Below, piece by piece: positions 32,818 through 42,911 of a stretch of 64,000 nt of DNA. The DNA comes from JANMDU01 sp031375105 (lineage in GTDB: Bacteria > Pseudomonadota > Gammaproteobacteria > Burkholderiales > Burkholderiaceae_C): contig JANMHJ010000021.1 in the NCBI GenBank assembly GCA_031375105.1, positions 71,885-135,884 of the forward strand, written 5' to 3'. The notes beneath the pieces are model-generated. The model saw nothing but the letters and a program-made list of their open reading frames with translations. It made no database searches and was not told the origin of the DNA. Each line of letters begins with the position of its first letter. Positions within the stretch are counted from its first letter, which is position 1. A program made the position numbers and the translations under genes.

Positions 32818-32899
32818 ACAGCCCCCACGCTGCGCACTGCGTGTCTTCGCTGCCCCCCCGAGGGGGCGCGCGCATCTAGAGGCGGCTCGTCGTTGCGCA
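32818..32899. repeat. GC-rich hairpin spacer between smc and zipA
   Basis: The gap contains GCCCCCCCGAGGGGGC, a strong palindrome, within a CTGCGCACTGCG-rich stretch. This style of C/G-tract spacer is common between genes in Comamonadaceae in my experience. It may be a stem-loop or terminator without a T-run. Confidence 0.55.
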
Positions 32900-35800
32900 T
32901 CAAGCCATCTCCACCATTTTGGTAGCGGCTTCCATGTCTACAGCCACAATCCTTGACACGCCCTGCTCTTGCATCGTCACGCCGATCAGTTGCTCAGCCA
33001 TCTCCATGGCAATCTTGTTGTGGCTGATGAAGAGGAACTGCGTGCCCTTCTTGCTCATCGATGTCACGAGTTTGGCATAGCGCTCCGTGTTGGCATCATC
33101 CAGCGGCGCGTCCACCTCATCAAGCAAACAAAAAGGCGCTGGGTTGAGCATAAAGATGGCAAACACCAGCGCAATCGCCGTGAGCGCTTTTTCTCCGCCA
33201 GACAGCAGATGAATCGTCTGATTTTTCTTGCCTGGCGGCTGCGCCATGACCTGCACGCCAGAATCTAAAATCTCGCCGCCCGTCATCATCAGCTTGGCAT
33301 TGCCGCCACCGAATAATTCAGGGAACATCTTGCCGAAATGCTCGTTCACGGTGTTGAACGTGCCTTGCAGCAGCTCGCGGGTTTCGCCGTCGATCTTGAT
33401 GATCGCGTCTTGCAGTGTCGTCATGGCCTCGGTCAAATCTGCCACCTGCGCATCTAGGAAAGTTTTGCGCTCTCGTGATGCTGTTAGCTCTTCCAGTGCA
33501 GCCAAGTTCACAGCACCGAGCGCATTCACATCGCGCTGGAATTGATCGATGCTGCTTTGCAAACCGCTGAGCTTGACATTGCCCTCTTCGATGCTTTTAC
33601 CCACTGCCTCCAGATCCGCTTTGGCATCCAGCAAATGCTGTGTGTATTGCTCCAAGCCAATGCGAGCGGCTTGTTCTTTGAGCTGAGAATCAGTAATGCG
33701 CTGGCGCAGCGGATCAAGTGCTCGCTCCAGTTGTAGGCGGCGCTCATCCGATGCACGCAACTTAGAAGTCAAGTCGTCATATTCGCTGCGCTTGGCGCTC
33801 AAGGCGGATTCGCGCTGCATCTTCACCGACAAAGCGCTCTGCAAACCTGCTTGCGCCGCCACATCGGAGAGGCGCTGCAATTCCTCACCCGCGCGACTGT
33901 TCTCATCATGCAGCGAAGCGGCTTGTTGCGTGGCAGTTTCGATAGCGCGAGACAGCTCTGCTTTGCGCGCTTCCAATGTGCGCAAAGCAAATTGAGATTC
34001 GCTCATCTTGCGCTCTAACGCACGCGATTGTTCTCTGGCATCCAGGAGTTTGCGCTCCGATTCAATCACGCGTTCATCCAGTTGGGCATGGCGTTCTTGG
34101 GTTTCAGCCAACTGCATATCCAGCTCTTCAAACTTCGCCTCAGCAGCCGCCTTGCGTTCTTGCAAATCTTGCAATTGATCATCCACCTCGCCCAGGTCAC
34201 CAGTGATTTGCTGAGCACGAGCACGGGTTTGCTCGGCCAATTGATTCAATCGCAGCGTTTCCACTTGCAGCTCATGCGCACGCTGCGTGCTCTCCTGAGC
34301 TTCGCGCCGCACAGTCACCAAACGCTGAGACGCATCGTTGTAGGCGCTTTCCGCTTTGAGCAAGCCATTGCGGCTTTCTTCCAAGATAAAGGCCTGCGCA
34401 CGCAACTGCTTGTCAATGTTTTCTATCTCTTGCGCACGGGCCAGCAAACCGGCTTGCTCAGAATCTTGCGCATAAAAGCTCACGCTGTAGAGGCTGACGC
34501 AATGGCCAGTTTTCACGTAAATCACTTCGCCAGGTTGCAGTTTTTCGCGCGCTGCCAGAGCGTCTTCCACGCTGTTCGCCGTGTAGCAGCCATACAGCCA
34601 GTTCGAGAGCAAAGCTTTCAAACCCGCATCGTTCACGCGCAGCAAATCCACGAGTTTTGGCAATGCAGCAGCCTTCTCCGGGCCAGAGGCTTGCGGCGCT
34701 GAATAAAAGACCAGTTTTGCAGGCGGCGCATCTTGCGCAAACGCACGCACCGTCTCTAACCTGCTCACCTCCAAGCTCAGCATGCGCTCGCGCAGCGCCG
34801 CTTCCAAAGCTTGCTCCCAGCCTTGCTCGATATGCAGCTTCGTCCACAGCGCTGCCAAGCTGTCAAGCCCATGCTTTTGCAGCCAAGGCAAAAGCCGCCC
34901 ATCGGTTTTCACCTTGTCTTGCAAGGCTTTGAGCGCTTCCACGCGAGCAGACAAATCGGCGTTTTTGCCAGACTCTTGGTTGAGTGCCGTTTGCCTTGAT
35001 CGGCGCTCTTCATCCAGCTGCGGCAGGCTGGCCTGCAGCTCATGCAGGCGGGCTTCGCTCACGTCTTTGGATTCTGTGGCGGTGGCAAGTTGCGCAGTGA
35101 GATTGGCCAAGCGCTGTTCATCGGGCGAGGCCAAGGCATTTTTGTCAGCGCTCAAGCGTTCTCGGCGCAGTGTGAGGCCTCTAGATTGCTCTTCGATATT
35201 GCGCTGATCGGCAGCAAGCACCTGAATTTGCTGCTGCACATGACCCACCGCATTGCGCTGCTCATTGGCCTTGCCTTGCGCGGCGCGCAAAGCCTCTTCC
35301 ACCTCAGGCAGACGGTTGCTCTGCTCTTCAAACTGCGCGGCGAGCAACGTGGATTTTTCATCATCCTCGGCAGCTTGTTCTGCCAAAGTTTCAATCTCTG
35401 AGGCTGACTCATCCTTGCGCGTGGCCCACAGCAGGGTTTGCTCCTTGATCTGATGCAGCCGCTGCTCAATGCGTTGACGGCCCTCCACCACAAAGCGAAT
35501 TTCCGCCTCCAGCTTGCCCACTTCGGCACTGGCTTCATAGAGCAAGCCTTGCGCTTGGTTCACGCCATCGCCAGCTGCGTAATGCGCTTGGCGAATGGTT
35601 TCCAGCTCGCTTTCAACTTTGCGCAAATCGGCAATGCGCGATTCGAGCGCGTTCACAGCCGCTTGCTTGTCGATTTCGACCTTGTCTAGCTCGGCCTGGG
35701 CATCCAGCCGCTTCAAAAACCAAAGCTGCTGCTGCTTCAAGCTGATGCCTTCTTGAAGGCTTTTGTATTTCTGTGCCACCTCGGCTTGTTTTTCAAGCTT

Positions 35801-36418
35801 TTCTAAATTCGCGTTCAGCTCGCGCAGGATGTCGTCTACGCGGGTCAAATTCTCTCGCGTGTCGGTCAGGCGGTTTTCCGTCTCCCTGCGGCGCTCTTTG
35901 TATTTCGAGACACCAGCGGCCTCTTCCAAAAACAAACGCAGCTCTTCCGGGCGCGATTCAATGATGCGGCTGATCGTGCCTTGGCCGATGATGGCGTAAG
36001 CGCGTGGCCCCAGGCCTGTGCCCAAAAACACATCCTGCACATCGCGGCGGCGCACCGGTTGGTTGTTGATGTAATAGCTGGAAGTGCCATCGCGCGTGAG
36101 CACGCGCTTGACGGCGATTTCTGTGAACTGCCCCCACTGCCCGCCCGCGCGGTGATCGGCATTGTCAAACAACAGCTCCACACTGGAACGGCTCGATGCC
36201 TTGCGCGTTGTGGTGCCATTGAAGATCACGTCTTGCATGGATTCGCCGCGCAGCTCAGAAGCCCGGCTCTCGCCCAACACCCAGCGCACCGCATCCATGA
36301 TGTTGGACTTGCCACAACCATTGGGGCCGACCACGCCGACGAGTTGCCCGGGCAACAGAAAATTGGTGGGTTCAGCGAAAGACTTGAACCCTGAAAGCTT
36401 GATGGAGTTGAGACGCAC
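32900..36418 (-). CDS. smc: Chromosome segregation ATPase SMC
   Basis: SMC condenses and segregates the chromosome together with ScpAB. The 1,172-residue protein has an N-terminal head with Walker A GPNGCGKSN (residues 31-39), two long coiled coils (about 170-500 and 660-1000), a central hinge (about 510-650) and a C-terminal head with signature LSGGEKALTAIAL and Walker B FCLLDEVDAPLDD. The size fits full-length bacterial SMC. It is first in a smc-zipA-ligA run on the reverse strand. Confidence 0.97.
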   Translation of the reverse strand: MRLNSIKLSGFKSFAEPTNFLLPGQLVGVVGPNGCGKSNIMDAVRWVLGESRASELRGESMQDVIFNGTTTRKASSRSSVELLFDNADHRAGGQWGQFTEIAVKRVLTRDGTSSYYINNQPVRRRDVQDVFLGTGLGPRAYAIIGQGTISRIIESRPEELRLFLEEAAGVSKYKERRRETENRLTDTRENLTRVDDILRELNANLEKLEKQAEVAQKYKSLQEGISLKQQQLWFLKRLDAQAELDKVEIDKQAAVNALESRIADLRKVESELETIRQAHYAAGDGVNQAQGLLYEASAEVGKLEAEIRFVVEGRQRIEQRLHQIKEQTLLWATRKDESASEIETLAEQAAEDDEKSTLLAAQFEEQSNRLPEVEEALRAAQGKANEQRNAVGHVQQQIQVLAADQRNIEEQSRGLTLRRERLSADKNALASPDEQRLANLTAQLATATESKDVSEARLHELQASLPQLDEERRSRQTALNQESGKNADLSARVEALKALQDKVKTDGRLLPWLQKHGLDSLAALWTKLHIEQGWEQALEAALRERMLSLEVSRLETVRAFAQDAPPAKLVFYSAPQASGPEKAAALPKLVDLLRVNDAGLKALLSNWLYGCYTANSVEDALAAREKLQPGEVIYVKTGHCVSLYSVSFYAQDSEQAGLLARAQEIENIDKQLRAQAFILEESRNGLLKAESAYNDASQRLVTVRREAQESTQRAHELQVETLRLNQLAEQTRARAQQITGDLGEVDDQLQDLQERKAAAEAKFEELDMQLAETQERHAQLDERVIESERKLLDAREQSRALERKMSESQFALRTLEARKAELSRAIETATQQAASLHDENSRAGEELQRLSDVAAQAGLQSALSVKMQRESALSAKRSEYDDLTSKLRASDERRLQLERALDPLRQRITDSQLKEQAARIGLEQYTQHLLDAKADLEAVGKSIEEGNVKLSGLQSSIDQFQRDVNALGAVNLAALEELTASRERKTFLDAQVADLTEAMTTLQDAIIKIDGETRELLQGTFNTVNEHFGKMFPELFGGGNAKLMMTGGEILDSGVQVMAQPPGKKNQTIHLLSGGEKALTAIALVFAIFMLNPAPFCLLDEVDAPLDDANTERYAKLVTSMSKKGTQFLFISHNKIAMEMAEQLIGVTMQEQGVSRIVAVDMEAATKMVEMA

Positions 36419-36512
36419 GAAAGACCCGGAAAAGAGCTGTTTTTATTGGCAAAGCGGTATGTTACCTGAGTCAATAATGCTCAAAACCGTCGTTTTTTCG
36501 TGACTATCCTTC

Positions 36513-36572
36513 TGCTATCAATAGATGAGCACTCTACGCAGGTGATATAAAGGGTAGAGACTGATGACAACT
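36513..36572 (+). repeat. R60 dispersed repeat, copy 12
   Basis: It contains GCTATCAATAGATGAGC, ACTCTACGCAGG, ATATAAAGGGTAGAG and CTGATGACAACTCA. It lies between smc and the hypothetical membrane gene; its right end carries or abuts that gene's stop. Confidence 0.88.
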
Positions 36573-36991
36573 CAACCCGCTGACCGCAGCATCGCTGCCC
36601 GAAGATCAGACATCACGCGTGCATCGCTCAAAGCCGCCTCCCACATCATGGCATCTTGCGCAGCAGCCAAGCGCTTTGCGCTCCAAATGGCATATCTCAC
36701 GCGAAAACCGCGTACAAATACGCGAATGGGTTGAGACAGCATGGCTAAAGCCGCAAAGCCAACCAGCCACAGCGCGATCCACGCCATCAGCAAATGGCCG
36801 TCAGACACTTCTTTGATCAGCGCATTGGCGGCCAGCAAGATGGCCGACACAATGGCAGCCAGCAACATGGTGGCCATAGCTCGGCTTGGGTCGAAGCGCT
36901 TAGACAAGCTTTGCAGCACGGCCACGGTGTTTTCCAGACGATCCACGCCAAGGTGACTTACAGGCATGTCAATGTGTACAAATTTGCTCAT
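36572..36991 (-). CDS. Hypothetical inner-membrane protein
   Basis: The 139-residue protein (start MSKFVHIDMPVSHLGVDRLE, after AGGGG) has two hydrophobic helices (MATMLLAAIVSAILLAANALI and LLMAWIALWLVGFAALAML), then a basic cytoplasmic-looking tail. I do not recognise a family. It ends at a dispersed repeat. It is divergent from a LysR gene 151 bases away. Confidence 0.75.
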   Translation of the reverse strand: MSKFVHIDMPVSHLGVDRLENTVAVLQSLSKRFDPSRAMATMLLAAIVSAILLAANALIKEVSDGHLLMAWIALWLVGFAALAMLSQPIRVFVRGFRVRYAIWSAKRLAAAQDAMMWEAALSDARVMSDLRAAMLRSAG

Positions 36992-37142
36992 GGTGATACC
37001 CCTTTTCAAACTTCTCCGTGCAAAAGGCTGGGGAAGTGAGGTGATGTTAGGGTTTTTACCAATTAATGTCTACTTTATAAGCATGATGATTATTATTCAT
37101 TAAAATGATAGATAGAGCTAAATTCATCTAAAACTACCCATC

Positions 37143-38147
37143 ATGCCCATCCCAGCCCCTAACTTCCGCACGCTTGATCTGAATCTGCTGCGCGTGTTTG
37201 ACGAGGTGATGACCGAGCGCAGCCTCACGCGCGCCGCCCGCCAACTGGCCATGACGCAGCCTGCCGTGAGCAATGCCATGAAGCGGCTGCGCGATGCGCT
37301 ACAAGATGATTTAGTGCAGCGCTCAGGCTTTGGCGTGGAGCCCACGCCACGCGCTTTAGCGCTCTGGCCAGCGGTGCGCGGGGCTTTGCAATCTTTGGAG
37401 CAATCTTTGAGCCCAGGCCAGTTTGATGCCCAGCAATCAGATGCCACCTTCGTGCTCGCCATGGCCGACGCCACGGCTGCGGAGCTGATGCCCGGCTTGG
37501 TGGAGACCATAGAGAAAGATGCGCCAGGCATTTCCATGCGCGTCTTGCCGCTGGCCACACGCGATCCGCGCCGCTTGCTCTCCGATGGCGAAATGGATTT
37601 AGCAGTAGGCCATTTCCCCGCCGTGCTCGCCGATTTAACAGCACAACTGCAAGCAGGCATCAACACCGCAGGCCAAGGCGCAGCCTTCGCGCATCACCGG
37701 CTCTATGACGGCGAATATGTGGCCGTGATGCGCAAAAATCATCCACTGGCCGAGAAAGCGGGGCTCAGCTTGGATGATTTTTGCGCTGCGCATCATCTGC
37801 TGGTCAGCTTCTCAGGCCGCCCTTTTGGCTTTGCGGACGAAGCCCTCGCAAGTCTGTCAAGAAAGCGCCGCATCGTGCTCACCGTAAATCAATTTTTCAC
37901 CGCAGGCCGCGTCGTGGCGCGCTCCGATTTGCTCACCGTGCTGCCCCGCCATTTCGTGCGCGTGGCCAACAGCGGCGAAGACTTGCTGATGCGCGAGCTG
38001 CCCTTTTCCATGCCAGTCGTCCACGTTGACAGCCTCTGGCACCACCGCAATACAGAAAGCGACGCGCATCGCTGGCTGCGCGAGCAGGTGCTCAAGGCGG
38101 CGAGCCAGGTGTTTGCTAAGGCAGATTCGCGCCAACGCAATGAATAA
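37143..38147 (+). CDS. LysR-family transcriptional regulator
   Basis: The 334-residue protein has an N-terminal winged helix (LNLLRVFDEVMTERSLTRAARQLAMTQPAVSNAMKRLRDAL, residues 13-55) and a ligand-binding LysR substrate domain (residues 100-310). The sequence style (NFRTLDLNLLRVFDEVM) is that of the NodD/NahR-like branch. The AT-rich upstream stretch (37040-37140) contains several T-N11-A-like spaced motifs but no single clear box. No obvious target operon is adjacent apart from the divergent membrane gene. Confidence 0.9.
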   Translation: MPIPAPNFRTLDLNLLRVFDEVMTERSLTRAARQLAMTQPAVSNAMKRLRDALQDDLVQRSGFGVEPTPRALALWPAVRGALQSLEQSLSPGQFDAQQSDATFVLAMADATAAELMPGLVETIEKDAPGISMRVLPLATRDPRRLLSDGEMDLAVGHFPAVLADLTAQLQAGINTAGQGAAFAHHRLYDGEYVAVMRKNHPLAEKAGLSLDDFCAAHHLLVSFSGRPFGFADEALASLSRKRRIVLTVNQFFTAGRVVARSDLLTVLPRHFVRVANSGEDLLMRELPFSMPVVHVDSLWHHRNTESDAHRWLREQVLKAASQVFAKADSRQRNE

Positions 38148-38184
38148 GCAGTGGCCGCAGTGACTTTCGAGCCAGTCTGCCGGC

Positions 38185-39132
38185 TCAATACGTGATCGTT
38201 AGCGTATGGGCACTGCTCAGCGGTGCGCCTACTTGACCCGCTTGGCCAGATTGCATCGCCGCATTGATGAAATGCACCTTGGTGCCCAAACTGCCGCCAA
38301 TATCGCTGAGCGATGTAGGGCCCAAGCTACCTGCATTGCCTTGCGAGACCGTGGATAACCCAAGCTGATAGTTCAGGCCACCCACCACCCCTGAAATGGG
38401 GCTCACAGCCATGCTGTAGGGCAGCAGATCGGTGCAATTGGCATTGAAAGACGCAAACTGAAAGGCTGCGAAATTTTGGAATGCGGTATAGCTGAAGTTG
38501 ATCGTATTCGTGGCGGGTAAGCCACTGATGCCGCAAATCGCCGGCGCGTTGATATTGACGGATAGCGGGGTCGTATGATCAATTGCGGTGCCTCCCGTGT
38601 AGCGAATGTTCATGTTCGCTGTGTCGACATAAACACCCGCCGGAAAAGAGGTCAATGCTTGGGCGGCAATGACGCAGGTAAAGAACTGCAAGTTAACCAA
38701 TTCAGGCATGTTGAGTGGCCCTGTCAAGGTTGTTGTGATGCGACCACCCGTATTGCCATCGTCCAAAGGAGCCGTGCACCCAGCATCTTTGAAGGTGTTG
38801 TATGAGACATGGCGATTAGGTGTGCCAGCAAGTCTTGCTCTGTTACCTCCAGCATTAAATAGTCCGTTGGTCACACCAAATGCCACAGTATTGGGCGTGG
38901 TTGTGGTTCGCGTGCAGCTAAATGAAACGCTATTGCTCACTACATTGTTAGCACCAGACTGGCCTGGGCTTGCGTTACTGGTATTTGCCACGTAGGCAAA
39001 ATTCGAGTTGCTTGCAGAGGCTGCCGTACACGTAATCGCTGCAAAGCTGCCGCTTGCAGCAGACGCGAATAGGAAGGCTGCTGCGATAGGCGTCAGCCTC
39101 CGATACATCGTCGTCGCGGCTTTCATTTTCAT
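38185..39132 (-). CDS. Csu-type pilus tip adhesin (two spore-coat-U domains)
   Basis: The 315-residue exported protein has a signal peptide (AAAFLFASAASGSFA) and two SCPU (spore coat protein U) domains, about residues 30-175 and 180-315, ending in HTLTITY, a donor-strand-type end. Two-domain SCPU proteins cap archaic chaperone-usher pili (CsuE role). The ATG at 39132 overlaps the usher stop by ATGA and has GGAG before it. It is last in the operon pilin-pilin-chaperone-usher-tip. Confidence 0.88.
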   Translation of the reverse strand: MKMKAATTMYRRLTPIAAAFLFASAASGSFAAITCTAASASNSNFAYVANTSNASPGQSGANNVVSNSVSFSCTRTTTTPNTVAFGVTNGLFNAGGNRARLAGTPNRHVSYNTFKDAGCTAPLDDGNTGGRITTTLTGPLNMPELVNLQFFTCVIAAQALTSFPAGVYVDTANMNIRYTGGTAIDHTTPLSVNINAPAICGISGLPATNTINFSYTAFQNFAAFQFASFNANCTDLLPYSMAVSPISGVVGGLNYQLGLSTVSQGNAGSLGPTSLSDIGGSLGTKVHFINAAMQSGQAGQVGAPLSSAHTLTITY

Positions 39133-42050
39133 TTGCTCACTCCTCTGCACACCAAGGGGCCAGCTCTGGCAATTTCATCCCGAGAAGCGGCTGGCAACAC
39201 AATCTCTAGCCGGCAAGACTGCTCTTTCCATGTCAGCGTGGCGAGATTGGTTTGATCAGACAAGCCAGTGACGTAACCCAAGCCTCGGTTGGCCACATAA
39301 AATTCTTGATCGTCATTGTCAATTTTCAGCACAGCGCCAGCGGGCACATCTGCGCCGTCTTCTAGCTTGAGGCTCAACACAGCCGCGCGCCCACTGCGTA
39401 CCGAAAATTTAGCCAACGCACCACTACGCCATGCCGGAGTGACTTGTGCTTCAATGGATTCAAGCTCTGCACTGATGGGCAAAGCATTAGGGTCTAGCTG
39501 AATGCTATTGAGCTGATAAGGCGATAAGCGTGGCACCAACAATTGACCATTGGCATCGGTGCTGCCTTTGCGCTGCCCGCCCACAAGAATAGGCACATTC
39601 GGATAGCCAGGCACTTCCACCAAAGCAAAGCTGTTATTGATGCGTTGGCTGGCATGCACGCCGCCCCCCACCAAAGCGACAGCGCCCGACCAACCCAGGC
39701 GCGCATTGGTTTGATTTTCTCTGACGCTCAAATCTCCATTGAAGCGCCCATATTGGCTAGGGTAATACACATTGGCCTCCGCATAGCCGCCGTCTTCTGC
39801 TTCGCGCTTGCCGCCCACCACGCGCCAGCCCCATTTGCCGTCTTCCGCCGGATTAAACTGCGCGTTCGCATACAGCTCGTTATCGCGTTTGCGCAATGAC
39901 AGACCGGTGCCGAGCTGCACATCATTTTCAAGCGGCAGAGAGAAAGCAATGCCCAAGCTGGTGCTGCTGCCAGCCGTGCCGTTATTTGAGCGGTTCAAAA
40001 TCCAGCTCATGCGCCCTTTTTCACCCACTTTGTGGCTGTAATTAGCAGACATGGTGGTGACTTTAGGTGCGTCGTAGCGGCTCACAGAAGCCAAAGACAT
40101 TGAAAAAGACGATGCCCCATCAGGCATGGCGTAATTGAAATTCGCGAAGCTTTGCAATTTTTCTGGCTTTGTGGCTGCATCTAAACCGAGCTGGCGAAAC
40201 GACTCGCTTGCAACTTGCACTTGCAAGCCCGCAGACCATGCTTTGCCCACGTAATCCAGCCCGATCATGCCTTGTTGCCCATCGGCTTTGCCGCCTGCCA
40301 GCCGAGCATGGCTCCCTAACAAGGCAGCCCGACCCAGCAAATCCCCCGGCAGAGCAACTACAGCACCCAAGCCCACCGTTTTAATATCATCGGTGATCTC
40401 GACGCGGCCTTCACCCGTCACGCCATTGCTCAGACCGCGCCGCCACAAACCGCTCACAAAAGGTGCACCGTAGTCGTTACTGCGCTGCGCATAATTCTCT
40501 CTTAAGCTGCCCAGCTCAACACTCCATTCATTGAGATTTTCTGCCAACAACGATGGGCTTGAAAACAGGGATTGCTGAATCACAGTCTCACGCCCCAGCA
40601 AATCCCTGACCACCAAGCGCGCCTGCGCGCCGCCATTGATCTGGGGCAAATTGCCTAAGGTAAAGGGCCCCGCAGGCACTTGGGTGGTTTGCCTTAATAC
40701 ATCATTCACATAAAGATCCACCGTCGAGGGCGCGGAAGATACGCCCGACACCGTGGGCTTGGGCTGCCCCACAAAACCCGGCGTGATGGCGGAATTGCTA
40801 CCCAGCTGAATCCCCCCAAAATACACGCTGCGCCCAAGCGAGCCAGAGCGTGTCGTGCTGTCGCCGATACGCAAAGTACGGTTGCTTTCCACCAAATCAT
40901 AGGTGAACGTGCTTTCTAATCGCACCCACTCTCGTGGCGCTGTGGAAGCTCCGCTGGAGGTTAAATTTCGCCCCACTGCCGTGCTGGTGATCACACCTGC
41001 GCCCAACGACACACCCAGCTCGGTAAGCGCACCCGTTTGAGAGCTATTTGCTCCGTTTTTCACATCATTGCTGGTGTGGCTGATATCGTAGTTGAGATAC
41101 ACACTGGGCAGCACGGGGCTCAGAGGCGTTCGCTTGGATGCCTCACCCGTTTTGGCGAAGGCCGAAAAGGCGGTCGGCGCAAAATTCAGTTCGAGCAATT
41201 GCTTTTGCGTGTTAATTTGGGCTGAAAAGCCTGGCACGGCAGACAGCGGGAGGAAGCGCGTGTCTTGATGTTCAAAGCCCTCCACGCCATCGCGAACACC
41301 GACGCGCCACTCTGCAAAGGCTTCTTTCGGCGCATACAACACGCCCGCCCGCTCGATCAACACCCAAACGCCACCCGCGTCACCATTGACCGCCACTTCC
41401 AAAGGCAAAAACTTGTCTGAGCCAGCCGCACTGTTTGCCGAAGGTGTTGGGCTCGCCGGGGCTCGCGGCGCGGGCAAAGCAGCCGCAGGCAATGCCGCAA
41501 CTGCCACGACATTGGCATTGGCATTAACGTTGGCATCGCTTTTCACCTCGGTTTTACTCGCAACGGGCGCAATATTGGGCAGCACAGGGCTCGGCGCAGG
41601 GCGCTGCATGGCATCAGCCGAGCGCGCAAAGATCGCAAACGCAGCAGGGGAAAAAGTCAAGTCAAGCAACTGCCGCTGCGTGTTGATCTGCGCAGAAAAG
41701 CCCGGCGCGGCAGACAGTGGCAGAAAGCGCGTGTCTTGATGCAAAAAGCCCTCCACCCCGTCGCGAACGCCCACCCGCCACGCAATAAAAGCCTCTTTGG
41801 GCGCATACAAAACGCCAAACCGCTCGATCAGCCGCCAGTAGCCGCCCCGGTTGCCATTGACCATCACCTCAAGGGGAAGAAATTTGTCTGCACCCAAAGA
41901 GGCAGCGGGCACATTTGCCTTAGCCATGAGAATATCCCCTGGCGCAGCCTGACTCCAAGCCTTGCCACCCAAGCTGGCCAAAACAGCGCAGGCGATCAAT
42001 CGGCTTCGCATACCCTGCAATTGCAATGGACGAGTGGCCAAAGCGCGCAT
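39129..42050 (-). CDS. Csu-type outer-membrane usher with duplicated N-terminal domain
   Basis: The usher forms the outer-membrane channel that assembles chaperone-subunit complexes into pili. The 973-residue protein has a signal, a beta-barrel region with RSVYFGGIQLGSNSA and QPKPTVSGVSSAPSTVDLYVND, plus C-terminal domains. The N-terminal domain occurs twice: residues 55-160 (DKFLPLEVMVNGNRGGYWRL...) and 212-316 (DKFLPLEVAVNGDAGGVWVL...), about three quarters identical by eye, joined by an Ala/Asn/Pro-rich linker (VNANANVVAVAALPAA). One copy is normal in this family. It is nine bases after the chaperone gene. Confidence 0.92.
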   Translation of the reverse strand: MRALATRPLQLQGMRSRLIACAVLASLGGKAWSQAAPGDILMAKANVPAASLGADKFLPLEVMVNGNRGGYWRLIERFGVLYAPKEAFIAWRVGVRDGVEGFLHQDTRFLPLSAAPGFSAQINTQRQLLDLTFSPAAFAIFARSADAMQRPAPSPVLPNIAPVASKTEVKSDANVNANANVVAVAALPAAALPAPRAPASPTPSANSAAGSDKFLPLEVAVNGDAGGVWVLIERAGVLYAPKEAFAEWRVGVRDGVEGFEHQDTRFLPLSAVPGFSAQINTQKQLLELNFAPTAFSAFAKTGEASKRTPLSPVLPSVYLNYDISHTSNDVKNGANSSQTGALTELGVSLGAGVITSTAVGRNLTSSGASTAPREWVRLESTFTYDLVESNRTLRIGDSTTRSGSLGRSVYFGGIQLGSNSAITPGFVGQPKPTVSGVSSAPSTVDLYVNDVLRQTTQVPAGPFTLGNLPQINGGAQARLVVRDLLGRETVIQQSLFSSPSLLAENLNEWSVELGSLRENYAQRSNDYGAPFVSGLWRRGLSNGVTGEGRVEITDDIKTVGLGAVVALPGDLLGRAALLGSHARLAGGKADGQQGMIGLDYVGKAWSAGLQVQVASESFRQLGLDAATKPEKLQSFANFNYAMPDGASSFSMSLASVSRYDAPKVTTMSANYSHKVGEKGRMSWILNRSNNGTAGSSTSLGIAFSLPLENDVQLGTGLSLRKRDNELYANAQFNPAEDGKWGWRVVGGKREAEDGGYAEANVYYPSQYGRFNGDLSVRENQTNARLGWSGAVALVGGGVHASQRINNSFALVEVPGYPNVPILVGGQRKGSTDANGQLLVPRLSPYQLNSIQLDPNALPISAELESIEAQVTPAWRSGALAKFSVRSGRAAVLSLKLEDGADVPAGAVLKIDNDDQEFYVANRGLGYVTGLSDQTNLATLTWKEQSCRLEIVLPAASRDEIARAGPLVCRGVSK

Positions 42051-42059
42051 TCAGAGCCC

Positions 42060-42881
42060 TTACTGGGGCAGCGTCACGTTGACGCTTTGCTGGGTTCCAT
42101 CTTCATGGCTGATCGCCAAGCGCAGACTGCCTGTGCCGAAAGCCTGTGCGCCAGCGGGTTTGAACAATTCGAAATTACGCCCGGCGCTGGCCAAGGTGTA
42201 GCCTGCCTGCGAAGAGCTCGCCAACACGATGCCCGCAGAATCCAAGAGCTTCACACTCGTGATCAATGCATGTGCCGTACCCGCGTTATCGCAGCGCGCG
42301 ATCATCCAAGGTGGGGGCGGCACACCGGGTATCGCGGGTGAGCTCACCGCGGGGACGGGAGCAGGCATCATGAGCTTGCAATTCACATCGTATTTGAAGC
42401 CTGGTGGAGTAATGAAGATTGGGATGGAGAAAGCCAGTGCCAGATTGACGGTGTAGCCCGACTGAGCTGCCTTTGCTAAAGGCACTTCCCGCACAAGTAA
42501 ACGATAGGTCATTTGCACGCTGGGCAAGGCTGGCGTCACACGCGCAATGCGAATGACTTGCCGCCCTTTGGGCGCCAAGCGCATCTGAGGTGGCGCGACG
42601 ATGACATCATCCGTGGGCTGCTGATCAAAGCTGCCATCAGGCTTTTGCTTCCAGCTTGTCAGCTCGGTCTCAAGCACCAATTCAGTATCGCCATGATTCA
42701 CAATGGTCATTGCGGTGGCGCGCTCCATTGGCTTCATGAAAACTCGCACAGGCGAGACAGAAAAATTCCCCGCATAGACCCAGCTCGGCGTCAGGAGCGC
42801 AGCAACGAGCGAAAGCACGAAACTTTTAGAAGATAGAAACTCACAAATCGATGTGCGCATGGTGAGAAATCGTGTGAACAA
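42060..42881 (-). CDS. Csu-type periplasmic pilus chaperone
   Basis: The 273-residue protein has a signal peptide and the PapD-like Ig fold with FSVSPVRVFMKPMERATAMTIVNHG, PPQMRLAPKGRQVIRIARVTP (conserved Arg/Lys cleft) and TYRLLVREVP. It holds pilin subunits by donor-strand complementation until the usher takes them. A Pro-rich insert (PAVSSPAIPGVPPPP) and Cys residues are seen in domain 2. It is located between the pilins and the usher. Confidence 0.9.
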   Translation of the reverse strand: MFTRFLTMRTSICEFLSSKSFVLSLVAALLTPSWVYAGNFSVSPVRVFMKPMERATAMTIVNHGDTELVLETELTSWKQKPDGSFDQQPTDDVIVAPPQMRLAPKGRQVIRIARVTPALPSVQMTYRLLVREVPLAKAAQSGYTVNLALAFSIPIFITPPGFKYDVNCKLMMPAPVPAVSSPAIPGVPPPPWMIARCDNAGTAHALITSVKLLDSAGIVLASSSQAGYTLASAGRNFELFKPAGAQAFGTGSLRLAISHEDGTQQSVNVTLPQ

Positions 42882-42911
42882 TGAAAGCTCTCAGCTTTTA
42901 CTTAGAAAAGG

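Noticed and set aside
32900..36418. Several 100-220-codon frames opposite smc
   Set aside because: All are antisense to coiled-coil codons and show Leu/Gln/His mirror composition only.
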